Origin: Paenarthrobacter nicotinovorans
GTDB taxonomy: Bacteria > Actinomycetota > Actinomycetes > Actinomycetales > Micrococcaceae
Direction: 5' to 3'
NCBI RefSeq assembly: GCF_007670255.1
Contig: NZ_SZVS01000006.1
Location: 186,001 to 250,000, forward strand
Length of the DNA: 64,000 nt
Numbering within the stretch: the stretch's first letter is position 1; each line of letters starts with the position of its first letter. This document shows positions 7,622 through 15,338 of this stretch, piece after piece. A model generated the notes under the pieces. That model was not told where the DNA came from. It ran no database searches and saw only the letters and a program-made list of their open reading frames with translations. Made by a program: the position numbers and the translations under genes.

Positions 7622-8533
7622 GTGAACCTTCGCCACTCATTCCTCGCTGTTCTTGTAGCCGTCCTGTGGGGCGTCAACTTCGTCGCCATCGACCTCGGGC
7701 TGCATACGAACGGGCGGGATGTCCCACCCTTGCTTTTCGTGGCCATGCGCTTCCTCCTTGTCGTTTTTCCGTTCATCTTCTTCATCCGCAAACCTGACGT
7801 CGGCTGGAAGGCGATTGCCGGCGTCGGGCTCTTTATGAGCGCGGGGCAGTTCGGCCTGCTTTACCTGGGCATGGCACTCGGAATGCCCGCCGGTTTGGCC
7901 TCGCTGGTGCTGCAGGCGCAGGTCCTGTTTACCATCCTGCTCGCGGCGCGGTTCCTGGGGGAGAAGCCCAGCCGACGCCAGTTGCTTGGCGTGGTGCTGG
8001 GCATCGTGGGGCTGGGTGTGGTGGCGGTCGGACGAAGTGCCGTGGCTCCGGTGCTTCCGCTGATGATCGTGCTGGCTGCAGCCCTGTCCTGGGCAGTGGG
8101 AAACGTGGTGGCCCGGCATTCGAAAGCAGCCTCCGGTCTGGGCCTGGTGGTGTGGTCCGGGGCCGTGGTGCCGGTTCCGCTGGCCGGGTTGTCCTTGGTT
8201 GTGGATGGTCCGGGGGTCGTGTGGGCAACGCTCACCGACCTGCAGCCGGCTACTGTCCTCAGCGCCGTGTACACCGCAGTGTTCGCGTCGTTGGTGGGGT
8301 ACGGCATCTGGAACCGGCTGTTGTCGCTGTACCCGAGTTCCGACGTCGTGCCCTTCACGCTCCTGGTCCCGGTGGTGGGCATGACGGCCGCGTGGCTGGT
8401 CCTGAACGAAATTCCGACGCCCGCAGAAATCACGGGAGGGGTGATCCTGCTTCTGGGTGTGGCGACGGCGGTGCTGGGCGCCTCCCGGAAGCGCCCCGGC
8501 ACACCCGTTGTGCGGCCCGCTCTGCGCGTGTGA
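7622..8533 (+). CDS. EamA/DMT-family transporter
   Basis: A roughly 303-aa drug/metabolite transporter of the ten-helix type, with the V-L-W-G-x-N-F motif of EamA domain 1 near the start and a second EamA domain from about residue 150. Starts at ATG 7571 or 7583 would sit almost on top of the LysR start and its putative operator, so I prefer GTG at 7622 (7619 is equally possible); no start has a strong ribosome-binding site. The last eight codons and the stop lie inside palindromic repeat A1, so the repeat has supplied the C-terminus. Probable exporter of a small metabolite such as an amino acid. Confidence 0.85.
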   Translation: MNLRHSFLAVLVAVLWGVNFVAIDLGLHTNGRDVPPLLFVAMRFLLVVFPFIFFIRKPDVGWKAIAGVGLFMSAGQFGLLYLGMALGMPAGLASLVLQAQVLFTILLAARFLGEKPSRRQLLGVVLGIVGLGVVAVGRSAVAPVLPLMIVLAAALSWAVGNVVARHSKAASGLGLVVWSGAVVPVPLAGLSLVVDGPGVVWATLTDLQPATVLSAVYTAVFASLVGYGIWNRLLSLYPSSDVVPFTLLVPVVGMTAAWLVLNEIPTPAEITGGVILLLGVATAVLGASRKRPGTPVVRPALRV

Positions 8534-8566
8534 GCCGTGCGTAAGGCCGCAGAGCGGGCCTCACAA
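8508..8566. repeat. Palindromic intergenic repeat, family A, copy A1
   Basis: 19-nt arms (8508-8526 and 8548-8566, 18 of 19 positions pair; left arm TTGTGCGGCCCGCTCTGCG) enclose a 21-nt loop. The element overlaps the 3' end of the EamA gene and lies between convergent genes. Confidence 0.85.
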
Positions 8567-8576
8567 TGCGGGGGAG

Positions 8577-9266
8577 TCAGCGTTTGGGGGATGGTTTGCG
8601 TTGGGATGAAGCGCTCGACGCCGGTCGCTTGGCTGGGGTGGCAGGCGTTCGGGGCGCGGGACGCTTGGCAGCCGGCGTCAGGGCGGCCGGGCGCTTGACG
8701 GGACGTTGGGCCTGGGCCGGACGTTGCTGGGCCGGACGTTGCTGTGCGGGGCGTTGTTGGCCGCTTGGTCGTTGGGCAGGTTTTCGCTGGGCGGGTGCAC
8801 GCTTGGGAGAAGGCGCCGCACGTTTGACCGGAGCGGCCGCCCGCGATCCGAACGAGGGCACCACGGCTCCAAGGAACATCACGCCGAGGGTGCACACCCC
8901 CGCAGCAGCCGCCAGGTAGAAGTAGATGTCCGAATCTTTCGTGCTCACTGCGCTGCCGGCGCTCACTGAACCGCCAAGGGCGTTGGCGTCCTGGGTGAAC
9001 GCGATGCCCCACATCCGCAGGAAGGCGATGCTGCAACCAATGAACAGGCTCGTGCCGACGGCGCCGAGCAGGATTACGAAGTAGCGGCGCCGGTTGAAGA
9101 GCTGAACGAGGGACGCGAGGTAGCAGAGCAGCACGCTCCCGAGAAACAGGTACAGCACCAGTTCTTCGAGCACCACCGCTGCAAGAACCAACAGCGCCAG
9201 TGCGACAAAAGCGGACACCACCGCAAGCTTCCCGCTGTTCCCCATGTGACGCATGAGGTTAATCAT
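8577..9266 (-). CDS. Membrane protein with a long basic Pro/Gln/Ala C-terminal tail
   Basis: I take the ATG at 9266 (229 aa); starts at 9254 or 9245 are possible and none has a good ribosome-binding site. Residues about 12-145 hold four hydrophobic segments. The last about 80 residues are very rich in Pro, Arg, Lys, Gln and Ala, with repeated Q-R-P-A-Q units, and would be a highly positive cytoplasmic or extracellular tail. No enzymatic motif is seen. The cationic tail could bind nucleic acid or cell-wall polymer; that is only an inference. It is flanked by repeat copies A1 and A2. Confidence 0.75.
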   Translation of the reverse strand: MINLMRHMGNSGKLAVVSAFVALALLVLAAVVLEELVLYLFLGSVLLCYLASLVQLFNRRRYFVILLGAVGTSLFIGCSIAFLRMWGIAFTQDANALGGSVSAGSAVSTKDSDIYFYLAAAAGVCTLGVMFLGAVVPSFGSRAAAPVKRAAPSPKRAPAQRKPAQRPSGQQRPAQQRPAQQRPAQAQRPVKRPAALTPAAKRPAPRTPATPAKRPASSASSQRKPSPKR

Positions 9267-9315
9267 CGCCGACCAAGTGGCCGCGCCACGCCGTCGTACA
9301 TTGCAGTTGGATACC

Positions 9316-9376
9316 GTTGTGCGGCCTGCTCTGCGTCCAATGGGCATGCCATGGAACGCAGAGCAGGCCTCGCAAC
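9316..9376. repeat. Palindromic intergenic repeat, family A, copy A2
   Basis: 21-nt arms (9316-9336, 9356-9376; 19 of 21 positions pair; left arm GTTGTGCGGCCTGCTCTGCGT) enclose a 19-nt loop that itself starts TCCA and ends TGG. Lies between two genes on the minus strand. Confidence 0.85.
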
Positions 9377-9379
9377 GCT

Positions 9380-10012
9380 TTACTTGATGACGTACCCGTG
9401 CATGATGGTCATCACCGCGGCCACGCTTTGCTCGCGGGTCCGCTCGGGGTTGTAGGTCTGCCGGTCCAGGCCCACCACGAAGATGGCTCCGAAGATAGCC
9501 GCTTCAAGACTGCCCCGGGCAATGGACGTATCCACCGTGTAGCCGGCCGCGACGCGCTCCACGGCGGAACCGATCACGGCCAGGAGTTCAGCCCGAAGCT
9601 CGGCAAAGACGGCACTCCATTCACCGGGCGTCCGCCAGTTTTCGCTGACCCAGAGCCGGGCGAAGGATGGGTAATCGTCCATGAACTCCATGGCCTGTCC
9701 CACCATGTTCTGCATGGACTCCAGGGGGTCGCTGCTTTGCCCCTGGATGTCCTGGAGCCTGACCAGCATGATATCCACGCCGTGCCGCAGAAGCTGGGCG
9801 ATGAGGTCCGACTTGCTGCCGAAGTTGTAGTACACGGTCCCCTTGGACACCCCGGCCGCGGCCGCGATCTCGTCGACGGTCACTCCCGCCGCACCACGTT
9901 CACCGATGAGTTCCATGGACGCCTCGAAGAGCCGCTGCTTGGTGGCGTTGGTGCGGCCCGGACGCAGCTTCTTCCCAGCAGTTCCGGCGGCGGCCGGCTC
10001 GGTGGTGCTCAT
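9380..10012 (-). CDS. TetR-family repressor of the YhgE operon
   Basis: I start at ATG 10012, which overlaps the TGA of the YhgE gene as ATGA (210 aa). The helix-turn-helix lies about residues 40-70 (V-T-V-D-E-I-A-A-A-A-G-V-S-K-G-T-V-Y-Y-N-F), followed by an all-helical ligand domain. It is the last gene of ATPase-YhgE-TetR, and a perfect TetR-type palindrome lies between the -35 and -10 of the operon promoter at 12850-12878, so feedback repression is the natural model. Ligand unknown, possibly a membrane-active or cationic compound exported by the partners. Confidence 0.9.
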   Translation of the reverse strand: MSTTEPAAAGTAGKKLRPGRTNATKQRLFEASMELIGERGAAGVTVDEIAAAAGVSKGTVYYNFGSKSDLIAQLLRHGVDIMLVRLQDIQGQSSDPLESMQNMVGQAMEFMDDYPSFARLWVSENWRTPGEWSAVFAELRAELLAVIGSAVERVAAGYTVDTSIARGSLEAAIFGAIFVVGLDRQTYNPERTREQSVAAVMTIMHGYVIK

Positions 10013-12045
10013 ACTGCGATCTCCGGCTTCAGGGTCTTGAGGGTCCACATCTTGTGTTTGCGGACTGCCAGTGTGGACAGTGCCGCTCCCAGCAAAGTGT
10101 ATCCAAGCAGGCCCAGCACGGTAGGCCAGATCATGCTGAGTTCACCGCCATAGATCAGGTGCCGCATACCGGTGACGACGTAGCCCATGGGCAGGACCTC
10201 GTGCACCACATGTAGCGGCATGGGGGTGGTCTGCCACGGGAACGTGCCACCGGAGGACACGAGCTGCAAGACCAGCAGGATCAGGACCACGAACTTGCCC
10301 GGCGTACCCAGCAGCGCCACGATGCCTTGGATGATCGCGCTGAACGCCATCACCGCGGCCAGCATGAACAGCCACATCCCGATCGGGTGGGCCGGATTCA
10401 GTCCCAGACCCAGATCAACAACCACGGTGAGGATGGTGGCCTGCAGCACCGAGACCACGAAGAACGGCAGCCAGCCTCCTACAGCAATCTTCCAGGAGGG
10501 GGCGTTCGAAGCCAGGGCCCGCTGGGTGATGGGTCGCATCGCCTGGACAAGCATGAACACACCGATCCAGAGGGCCAACGTCAGGAAGAAGGGGGCCAGG
10601 CCCGCGCCGTAGGAACCTGCCTTCGCTTGGGAGACGTTGTTCACTGCAACGGGATCGGCGATCACCTTGGAGACGTTGCTCTTCTGCTCATCGTTCGGGT
10701 TCGGGATGTCTCCGGCGCCCTTCGCGAGTTCAGTGGCGAGCGTGTGGGAGCCATCGGCCGCGGTCACTGCGCCGCTGGCCAGTTGACCGGCGCCGTCGTC
10801 CAGTTGGTGGGCGCCGTCGTCGAGCTTTACAGCGCCATCCAAAGCGGTCTGCTGCCCGGCGGCCAAGGTGGCCGCGCCGGAATTCAGCTGCCCTGCCCCG
10901 GCTGCCGCCTGGGAGATGGCATCGGTCAGGGCCGGCGTTGCGCCAGCGAGCTTTTGGGCGCCAGCGCTGACTGCGGCAGAACCATCCGAGAGCTGCTGGA
11001 TCTTGGCGGCGTCACCGGAGATCTTCGCCTTGGCGTCCGTCACCGGGCTGGAAGCTGCGGCGGCATCGAAGTCGGCGAGGACCTTGTCGGCCTGCTCCTG
11101 GGTCAGCACACCGGCAGCGACAAGCCGCGCGTTGGACTCGACCACCCGGTTGCGCAGGCCCTTGTCCGCTGCGTCCAGCTGTCCGACGACTTCCTGGACC
11201 TTCGCATTCAGCTCGGCGTTTCCAGCGGCTACCTGGGCAGCGCCGTCGGCGAGCTTCTGCGAATCCGCGGGGAGGGTGGCCGTTTTGTTCTTCAGCTCCG
11301 TAAGTCCGGAGCTGAGCTGGCCGGCACCGGCGTTCAGTTGCACAGCGCCGTCTCGCAGCTGGGTTTGGCCGGCCACAAGCTGGTCCGCGCCGGTAACCAG
11401 TTGCCCGGTGCCCGTCTGCAGGGTGGCGGCGCCGTCGCTGAGCTTTCCGACACCGGTGGCGAGCTCGGAGGCGCCGTCAGCGGCCTTCACAATGGAGGCG
11501 TGGATGGTGCCAAAACCGGTGAGGAGCTGGTTGGCGGTTTCTTCGCCCACTTCCTTGGCCACGGTGGAGTGCACGGCCGTGGTGAGCTTGTCCACGATGG
11601 TGCTCAGGAGGTAGTTGTTGGCGTCGTTCGTGGTGACGTGCAGCATGGCCTGGTTCGCGGCGTCGAAGCTGCCCGGGGAGACGAGGTTGGCCGAGAAGTC
11701 CTTGGGAATGCGCAGGGCGAACGCGTACTCGCCGGTTTTGACCCCGGCGTCGGCCTCTTCGGCGTTGGAGACTTGCTTCCAGTTGAAGACGTGGCCCTCC
11801 ACCAGGCTGTCGGCAACTTTCTTGCCGGCCTGCAATTGCGTGCCGTCCTTCGCGGTGGCGCCGGTATCCTCGACCACCAATGCCGCGTCGATCTGGTTCA
11901 GGTTGCCGTACGGATCCCAGTTGGCGTACAGGTACACGGCGCCGTACAGCAGAGGCACCATGGTCAGGGCAAGGATGGTCAGCTTGGGCAGGAGCCCGCC
12001 GGTCATGCGCTTGAGTTCGGAGCGGGCAAGCCGCAGAACAGTCAC
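10009..12045 (-). CDS. YhgE/Pip-family membrane protein
   Basis: A 678-aa protein with an N-terminal transmembrane helix (about 17-40), a large extracytoplasmic region (about 41-490) and a C-terminal block of five or six helices resembling ABC-2 permeases. The external region holds many 7-residue D/T-G-A-x-Q-L-x-type units (about 190-290 and 370-450), typical of the X-X-X domain of YhgE/Pip proteins. Known relatives are phage receptors (Pip of Lactococcus) and ESX/T7SS-associated proteins. It overlaps the upstream ATPase-like gene by four bases and the downstream tetR by four, so the three form one transcription unit. Confidence 0.9.
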   Translation of the reverse strand: MTVLRLARSELKRMTGGLLPKLTILALTMVPLLYGAVYLYANWDPYGNLNQIDAALVVEDTGATAKDGTQLQAGKKVADSLVEGHVFNWKQVSNAEEADAGVKTGEYAFALRIPKDFSANLVSPGSFDAANQAMLHVTTNDANNYLLSTIVDKLTTAVHSTVAKEVGEETANQLLTGFGTIHASIVKAADGASELATGVGKLSDGAATLQTGTGQLVTGADQLVAGQTQLRDGAVQLNAGAGQLSSGLTELKNKTATLPADSQKLADGAAQVAAGNAELNAKVQEVVGQLDAADKGLRNRVVESNARLVAAGVLTQEQADKVLADFDAAAASSPVTDAKAKISGDAAKIQQLSDGSAAVSAGAQKLAGATPALTDAISQAAAGAGQLNSGAATLAAGQQTALDGAVKLDDGAHQLDDGAGQLASGAVTAADGSHTLATELAKGAGDIPNPNDEQKSNVSKVIADPVAVNNVSQAKAGSYGAGLAPFFLTLALWIGVFMLVQAMRPITQRALASNAPSWKIAVGGWLPFFVVSVLQATILTVVVDLGLGLNPAHPIGMWLFMLAAVMAFSAIIQGIVALLGTPGKFVVLILLVLQLVSSGGTFPWQTTPMPLHVVHEVLPMGYVVTGMRHLIYGGELSMIWPTVLGLLGYTLLGAALSTLAVRKHKMWTLKTLKPEIAV

Positions 12046-12815
12046 TTTGCAGTCCTTTGGAGGGTTTCGGTTTCAGGTTCTTCAGCCAGGTCCGGCGCGG
12101 TATCGGCGGCGTGTTTGGCTTTGGGTTCGACGAGGACGGCGGCAGGCTTGGTGGGTGCGGAAGCCGGCTCGACCTCCGGTTCAGGGGGATGCCGGACCGA
12201 GTTGCCGATCACCGCTGCCGGGCCGGTCCAGTTCTCCGGAAGGGCACCCACGACGGCGACGACGGCAAGCGGCCGCCCGGCGTCGGACGCCAAAGCCTGG
12301 AGCCTTGGCAGCCAGGTCCGGGGATCCGCGCTGTGGCGATCGGGAGTGTCCACGATCAACAGGTCCGTGGCAGGGTCCGCCAGGGCCAGTGCCGTCAGGA
12401 GTTCGAGGCGGCGGCTGGCGGGGAGCTGTTCAATCCAGAGGCCTGCAATGTCTTCGAAGCTGTTCACTTTGAGCCACGGCTTGCTCAGCAGCGCGCCACG
12501 GTAGCGGCGGGGGATCAGGGAAAGGTCTTCGGTGACGAGATCGCGGACGCTGAGGTGCTGCTCGGGTTCGTTGACGCCGGGGGAGTCCACCAAAGCGCTC
12601 GCGAGCCGGATCTTCTTGGTCTTGGTGACGTTATCCCAGCTGAGTACACCGTTGCTGGGCTTCATGCGGCCGCTCAACGCCAAGGCGAGGGCGGTGCGCT
12701 GGTCCTGGCCTTCACCGGCGACCAGCAGGAGTTCGCCGCGGTGAACTTGGAGCGACGTGGCCGGGAGGAGGTCGTCCCGGCGGCCGTTGATCTGGAGTTG
12801 CTGTACGGACAGCAC
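12042..12815 (-). CDS. Degenerate ABC-type ATPase-like partner of YhgE
   Basis: A 257-aa protein with an ABC ATPase-like layout but lost motifs. The P-loop position reads A-G-E-G-Q-D-Q-R-T instead of G-x-x-G-x-G-K-S/T, with no lysine. The signature position reads L-P-A-S-R-R-L-E instead of L-S-G-G-Q. A Walker-B-like D-L-L-I-V-D-T-P-D remains. Residues about 200-257 are a Pro/Glu/Lys-rich tail. The GTG start follows AAAGG. It overlaps yhgE by four bases. It probably cannot hydrolyse ATP normally and may be a structural or regulatory subunit; a misread pseudogene is unlikely because the frame is open and the overlap kept. Confidence 0.75.
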   Translation of the reverse strand: MLSVQQLQINGRRDDLLPATSLQVHRGELLLVAGEGQDQRTALALALSGRMKPSNGVLSWDNVTKTKKIRLASALVDSPGVNEPEQHLSVRDLVTEDLSLIPRRYRGALLSKPWLKVNSFEDIAGLWIEQLPASRRLELLTALALADPATDLLIVDTPDRHSADPRTWLPRLQALASDAGRPLAVVAVVGALPENWTGPAAVIGNSVRHPPEPEVEPASAPTKPAAVLVEPKAKHAADTAPDLAEEPETETLQRTAK

Positions 12816-12849
12816 AATGAAGCCTTTCGCAGAACTGTTGTCTGCGATA

Positions 12850-12878
12850 AGTCTAACTAAACTGACTGGTCAGTTCAA
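12850..12878 (-). promoter_or_regulatory. Promoter with embedded TetR operator for the YhgE operon
   Basis: On the minus strand TTGAAC (12873-12878) and TAGACT (12850-12855) are separated by 17 bases, and the spacer holds the palindrome AACTGAC-CA-GTCAGTT (12860-12875). The operator would block polymerase directly. The cognate TetR is the last gene of the operon. Confidence 0.75.
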
Positions 12879-12885
12879 ATAGAAC

Positions 12886-14343
12886 TCAAAGGCCGTACTT
12901 CTCCATCAGCCGGAGCCACACTTCGCTGATGGTCGGATATGACGGCACGGCATGCCAGAGCCTGTCCAAGGGAACCTCGCCGACGATCGCAATGGTTGCC
13001 GAATGGAGGAGTTCAGAAACGCCCGGGCCTGCAAAAGTGGCACCGATGATCACCCTCCTGTCCTCATCCACCACGATCTGGGCCCACCCCTCGTAGTCCG
13101 GGGAGTACAGCTGGGAGCCGCTGACGTTGATGGGAAGTTCAACCCCTGTCACGTTCTTTCCCTGCAGGAGTGCCTCCTCAAGGCCCTGTCCCACCGACGC
13201 CACCTCGGGGTCCGTGAAGACAACGCTGGGGACGGCGTGGTCGTTGGCCGTGTGTGCCCACGGACTCCACGGTTCGGGGCTGCCCTTGAGTTCACCCTTG
13301 GCACGGGCGACGATGGCGTCGCCCGTGGCCCGGGCCTCGTATTTGCCCTGATGCGTCAGGAGAACCTTTCCTGCGGCATCGCCGGCAGCGTAAAGCCACG
13401 AACCGCTGGTGCCATCGCTGGCCGGTCCTTCCACGAGGCCGCTCGCATCGGTCGTGAGCCGGGGAGCTTTGCCGTCTTCACCTTCAATGCCAACGCTCTC
13501 CAGGCCCAGATTGGCCAGGGCGGGACGCCTGCCGGACGCGACGAGTATCTGGTCGGCCTGGAGTGTCTTACCGTCGAGCGTCACGGTGATGGCGCCGTCG
13601 TCGTTCTTCTCAACCTTGGTGACGTCCGTGTGGAGGTGGACCGTCACTCCATCGGCGCGGAGCCCTGCCAGAACCAGGTCCGCCGCTTCCTCGGCGTAGC
13701 TGCTCAGGAGTCGTCCGCGGGCAACAAGCGTGACATCGGAGCCGAGCCGGGCGAACGCCTGGGCCAGTTCCACGCCGGCCACGCCGCCGCCGAGGACTAC
13801 GAACCGCTGCGGGATCTCCTTGGCTGCGGTCGCTCCGCGGGTGGTCCAGTAGGGTACCTCCTTGAGCCCCTCGATGGCCGGAATGGTGGGCGTTGAACCG
13901 GTTGCCACGACGACCGCATGGTTGGCCTTGAGGGCGTAGCTGTTGCCGTCGAGAGCATCTACCTGGACCTCGCGGGGGCCCGTGATCCTGCCCCGTCCAC
14001 GAATCAGGTCAATGCCGGCGCTGTCCAGCCATTCGACCTGGCTGCCGTCCTGCCAGTTGTTGGTGAACCAGTCCCGGTGCTTCAGGGCTGCCGGTGCGTT
14101 CAAGGTTCCGGTGATGGCTTCCGTGGCACCGGGGATTCCTTGGGCTGCGTGCAGGACGCTGCCGGGGCGAAGAAGTGCCTTCGAGGGAATGCAGGCCCAG
14201 TAGGAGCATTCACCGCCCACCAGTTCGCTTTCGATGATCACCGCCGATAAGCCGCCGCGCACGACGCGGTCGGCCACGTTTTCCCCAACGGCGCCTGCGC
14301 CGATCACTATTACGTCGTACTCGCGGGAGTTCTCGGCAGTCAT
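12886..14343 (-). CDS. FAD-dependent pyridine nucleotide-disulfide oxidoreductase
   Basis: A 485-aa class-I flavin disulfide reductase. An N-terminal Rossmann motif (G-A-G-A-V-G-E-N, about 16-23), a redox pair C-S-Y-W-A-C in G-G-E-C-S-Y-W-A-C-I-P-S-K (about 46-51, spacing four as in the family), an NAD(P) motif G-G-G-V-A-G-V-E-L and a second FAD motif Y-A-A-G-D-A are all visible. The C-terminal catalytic motif reads H-A-V-P-S-Y-P-T-I-S-E instead of the usual H-x-x-P-T-x-x-E, with an insertion. Candidates are mycothione reductase-like, Lpd-like or quinone-reducing LpdA-like enzymes; the dithiol argues against pure LpdA. Single-gene unit. Confidence 0.85.
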   Translation of the reverse strand: MTAENSREYDVIVIGAGAVGENVADRVVRGGLSAVIIESELVGGECSYWACIPSKALLRPGSVLHAAQGIPGATEAITGTLNAPAALKHRDWFTNNWQDGSQVEWLDSAGIDLIRGRGRITGPREVQVDALDGNSYALKANHAVVVATGSTPTIPAIEGLKEVPYWTTRGATAAKEIPQRFVVLGGGVAGVELAQAFARLGSDVTLVARGRLLSSYAEEAADLVLAGLRADGVTVHLHTDVTKVEKNDDGAITVTLDGKTLQADQILVASGRRPALANLGLESVGIEGEDGKAPRLTTDASGLVEGPASDGTSGSWLYAAGDAAGKVLLTHQGKYEARATGDAIVARAKGELKGSPEPWSPWAHTANDHAVPSVVFTDPEVASVGQGLEEALLQGKNVTGVELPINVSGSQLYSPDYEGWAQIVVDEDRRVIIGATFAGPGVSELLHSATIAIVGEVPLDRLWHAVPSYPTISEVWLRLMEKYGL

Positions 14344-14370
14344 GGGGAAAGCCTACGCCGGACCCTTCCC

Positions 14371-14431
14371 CTTGTGAGGCCCGTTCTGCGTGCCTTCACG
14401 GGTTTTTAGCGCGCAGAGCAGGCCTCACAAG
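14371..14431. repeat. Palindromic intergenic repeat, family A, copy A3
   Basis: 20-nt arms (14371-14390, 14412-14431; 18 of 20 positions pair; left arm CTTGTGAGGCCCGTTCTGCG) with a 21-nt loop. This copy is in a divergent promoter region, between the flavoprotein start and the rhodanese start. Confidence 0.85.
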
Positions 14432-14498
14432 TGCTGGGCCTGTCCAAATAATGGGATATGTATCTTGCATTGTGGAACGTGGGTCTAAGCTGCAACGC

Positions 14499-15338
14499 AT
14501 GGGAGATGAGCTGAAGCCTTTTGTCGACTGGAGCTGGTGCGCTGCCAAGGCCGGAACACTCGTTCTTGCAGATTGCCGTTGGTATCTCGACGGCGCCTCC
14601 GGGCAGGAGGCCTACGAACGGGGACACCTCCCGGGCGCGGTCTTTATCGACCTGGACCGCTGGCTTTCGGGCCCGGCGTCCCCGGAAGTCGGACGGAACC
14701 CGTTGCCCGATCCCCGGGTATTCGCCGAAGGGATGCGGGAAGCCGGTATCAATGACGCGGATACCGTGGTTGCTTACGACGACGCAGGGGGAGTCATCGC
14801 GGCAAGGCTCGTGTGGATGCTCCGGGCCACCGGACACAAGGCGGCGGTTTTGAATGGGGGCATGGGTGCCTACCCGGGGGAGCTCTCCGTTGCGACATCG
14901 CCGCCGGGCAGGGGCAGTTTCACCGCCCGGGCATGGCCCTCGCGGTTCATTGCGGACATTTCGGAGGCAGCTTCAGGCGCCGCGGTTGATGCCAGGAACC
15001 GTGACCGCTTCGAGGGCCGGCAAGACCCCATCGATCCGCGACCCGGGCACATCCCTGGCGCCGTGAACGTCCCTTGCCGGGAGAACCTCGATGCCGCCGG
15101 ATACCTTCTGCCGGAACCGCAGATCCGCATGAACTTCGAGCGGGCAGGCGTAATCGCGGCTGAAAACACCATCACCTATTGCGGCTCAGGAGTGACCGCG
15201 TGCCACAACCTGCTGATGATGGAGCACCTCGGAATGGGGCACGGCAAGCTGTTTGTCGGAGGGTGGTCCCAGTACGGGCACGCATGGGACCGGCCAGTGG
15301 AGACGACTCACTGCGCTCTCAGCGGGGACGGTATGTAG
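14499..15338 (+). CDS. Sulfurtransferase (tandem rhodanese domains)
   Basis: From ATG 14499 the protein is 279 aa, the normal size for thiosulfate/3-mercaptopyruvate sulfurtransferases; an in-frame start 48 bases upstream would add an unlikely tail. The first rhodanese domain is inactive (D-D-A-G-G-V in place of the loop cysteine). The second domain has the active-site loop C-G-S-G-V-T-A-C-H-N with catalytic Cys about residue 227. The C-S-G-V-type loop fits thiosulfate or mercaptopyruvate as donor. Its 3' end overlaps the convergent gene by 31 bases. Confidence 0.88.
   Translation: MGDELKPFVDWSWCAAKAGTLVLADCRWYLDGASGQEAYERGHLPGAVFIDLDRWLSGPASPEVGRNPLPDPRVFAEGMREAGINDADTVVAYDDAGGVIAARLVWMLRATGHKAAVLNGGMGAYPGELSVATSPPGRGSFTARAWPSRFIADISEAASGAAVDARNRDRFEGRQDPIDPRPGHIPGAVNVPCRENLDAAGYLLPEPQIRMNFERAGVIAAENTITYCGSGVTACHNLLMMEHLGMGHGKLFVGGWSQYGHAWDRPVETTHCALSGDGM

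Noticed and set aside
10327..12504. A 725-codon open frame on the plus strand opposite the YhgE gene
   Set aside because: It is the antisense shadow of a GC-rich coding gene; its translation has no domain and no ribosome-binding site, whereas the minus frame has the whole YhgE architecture.
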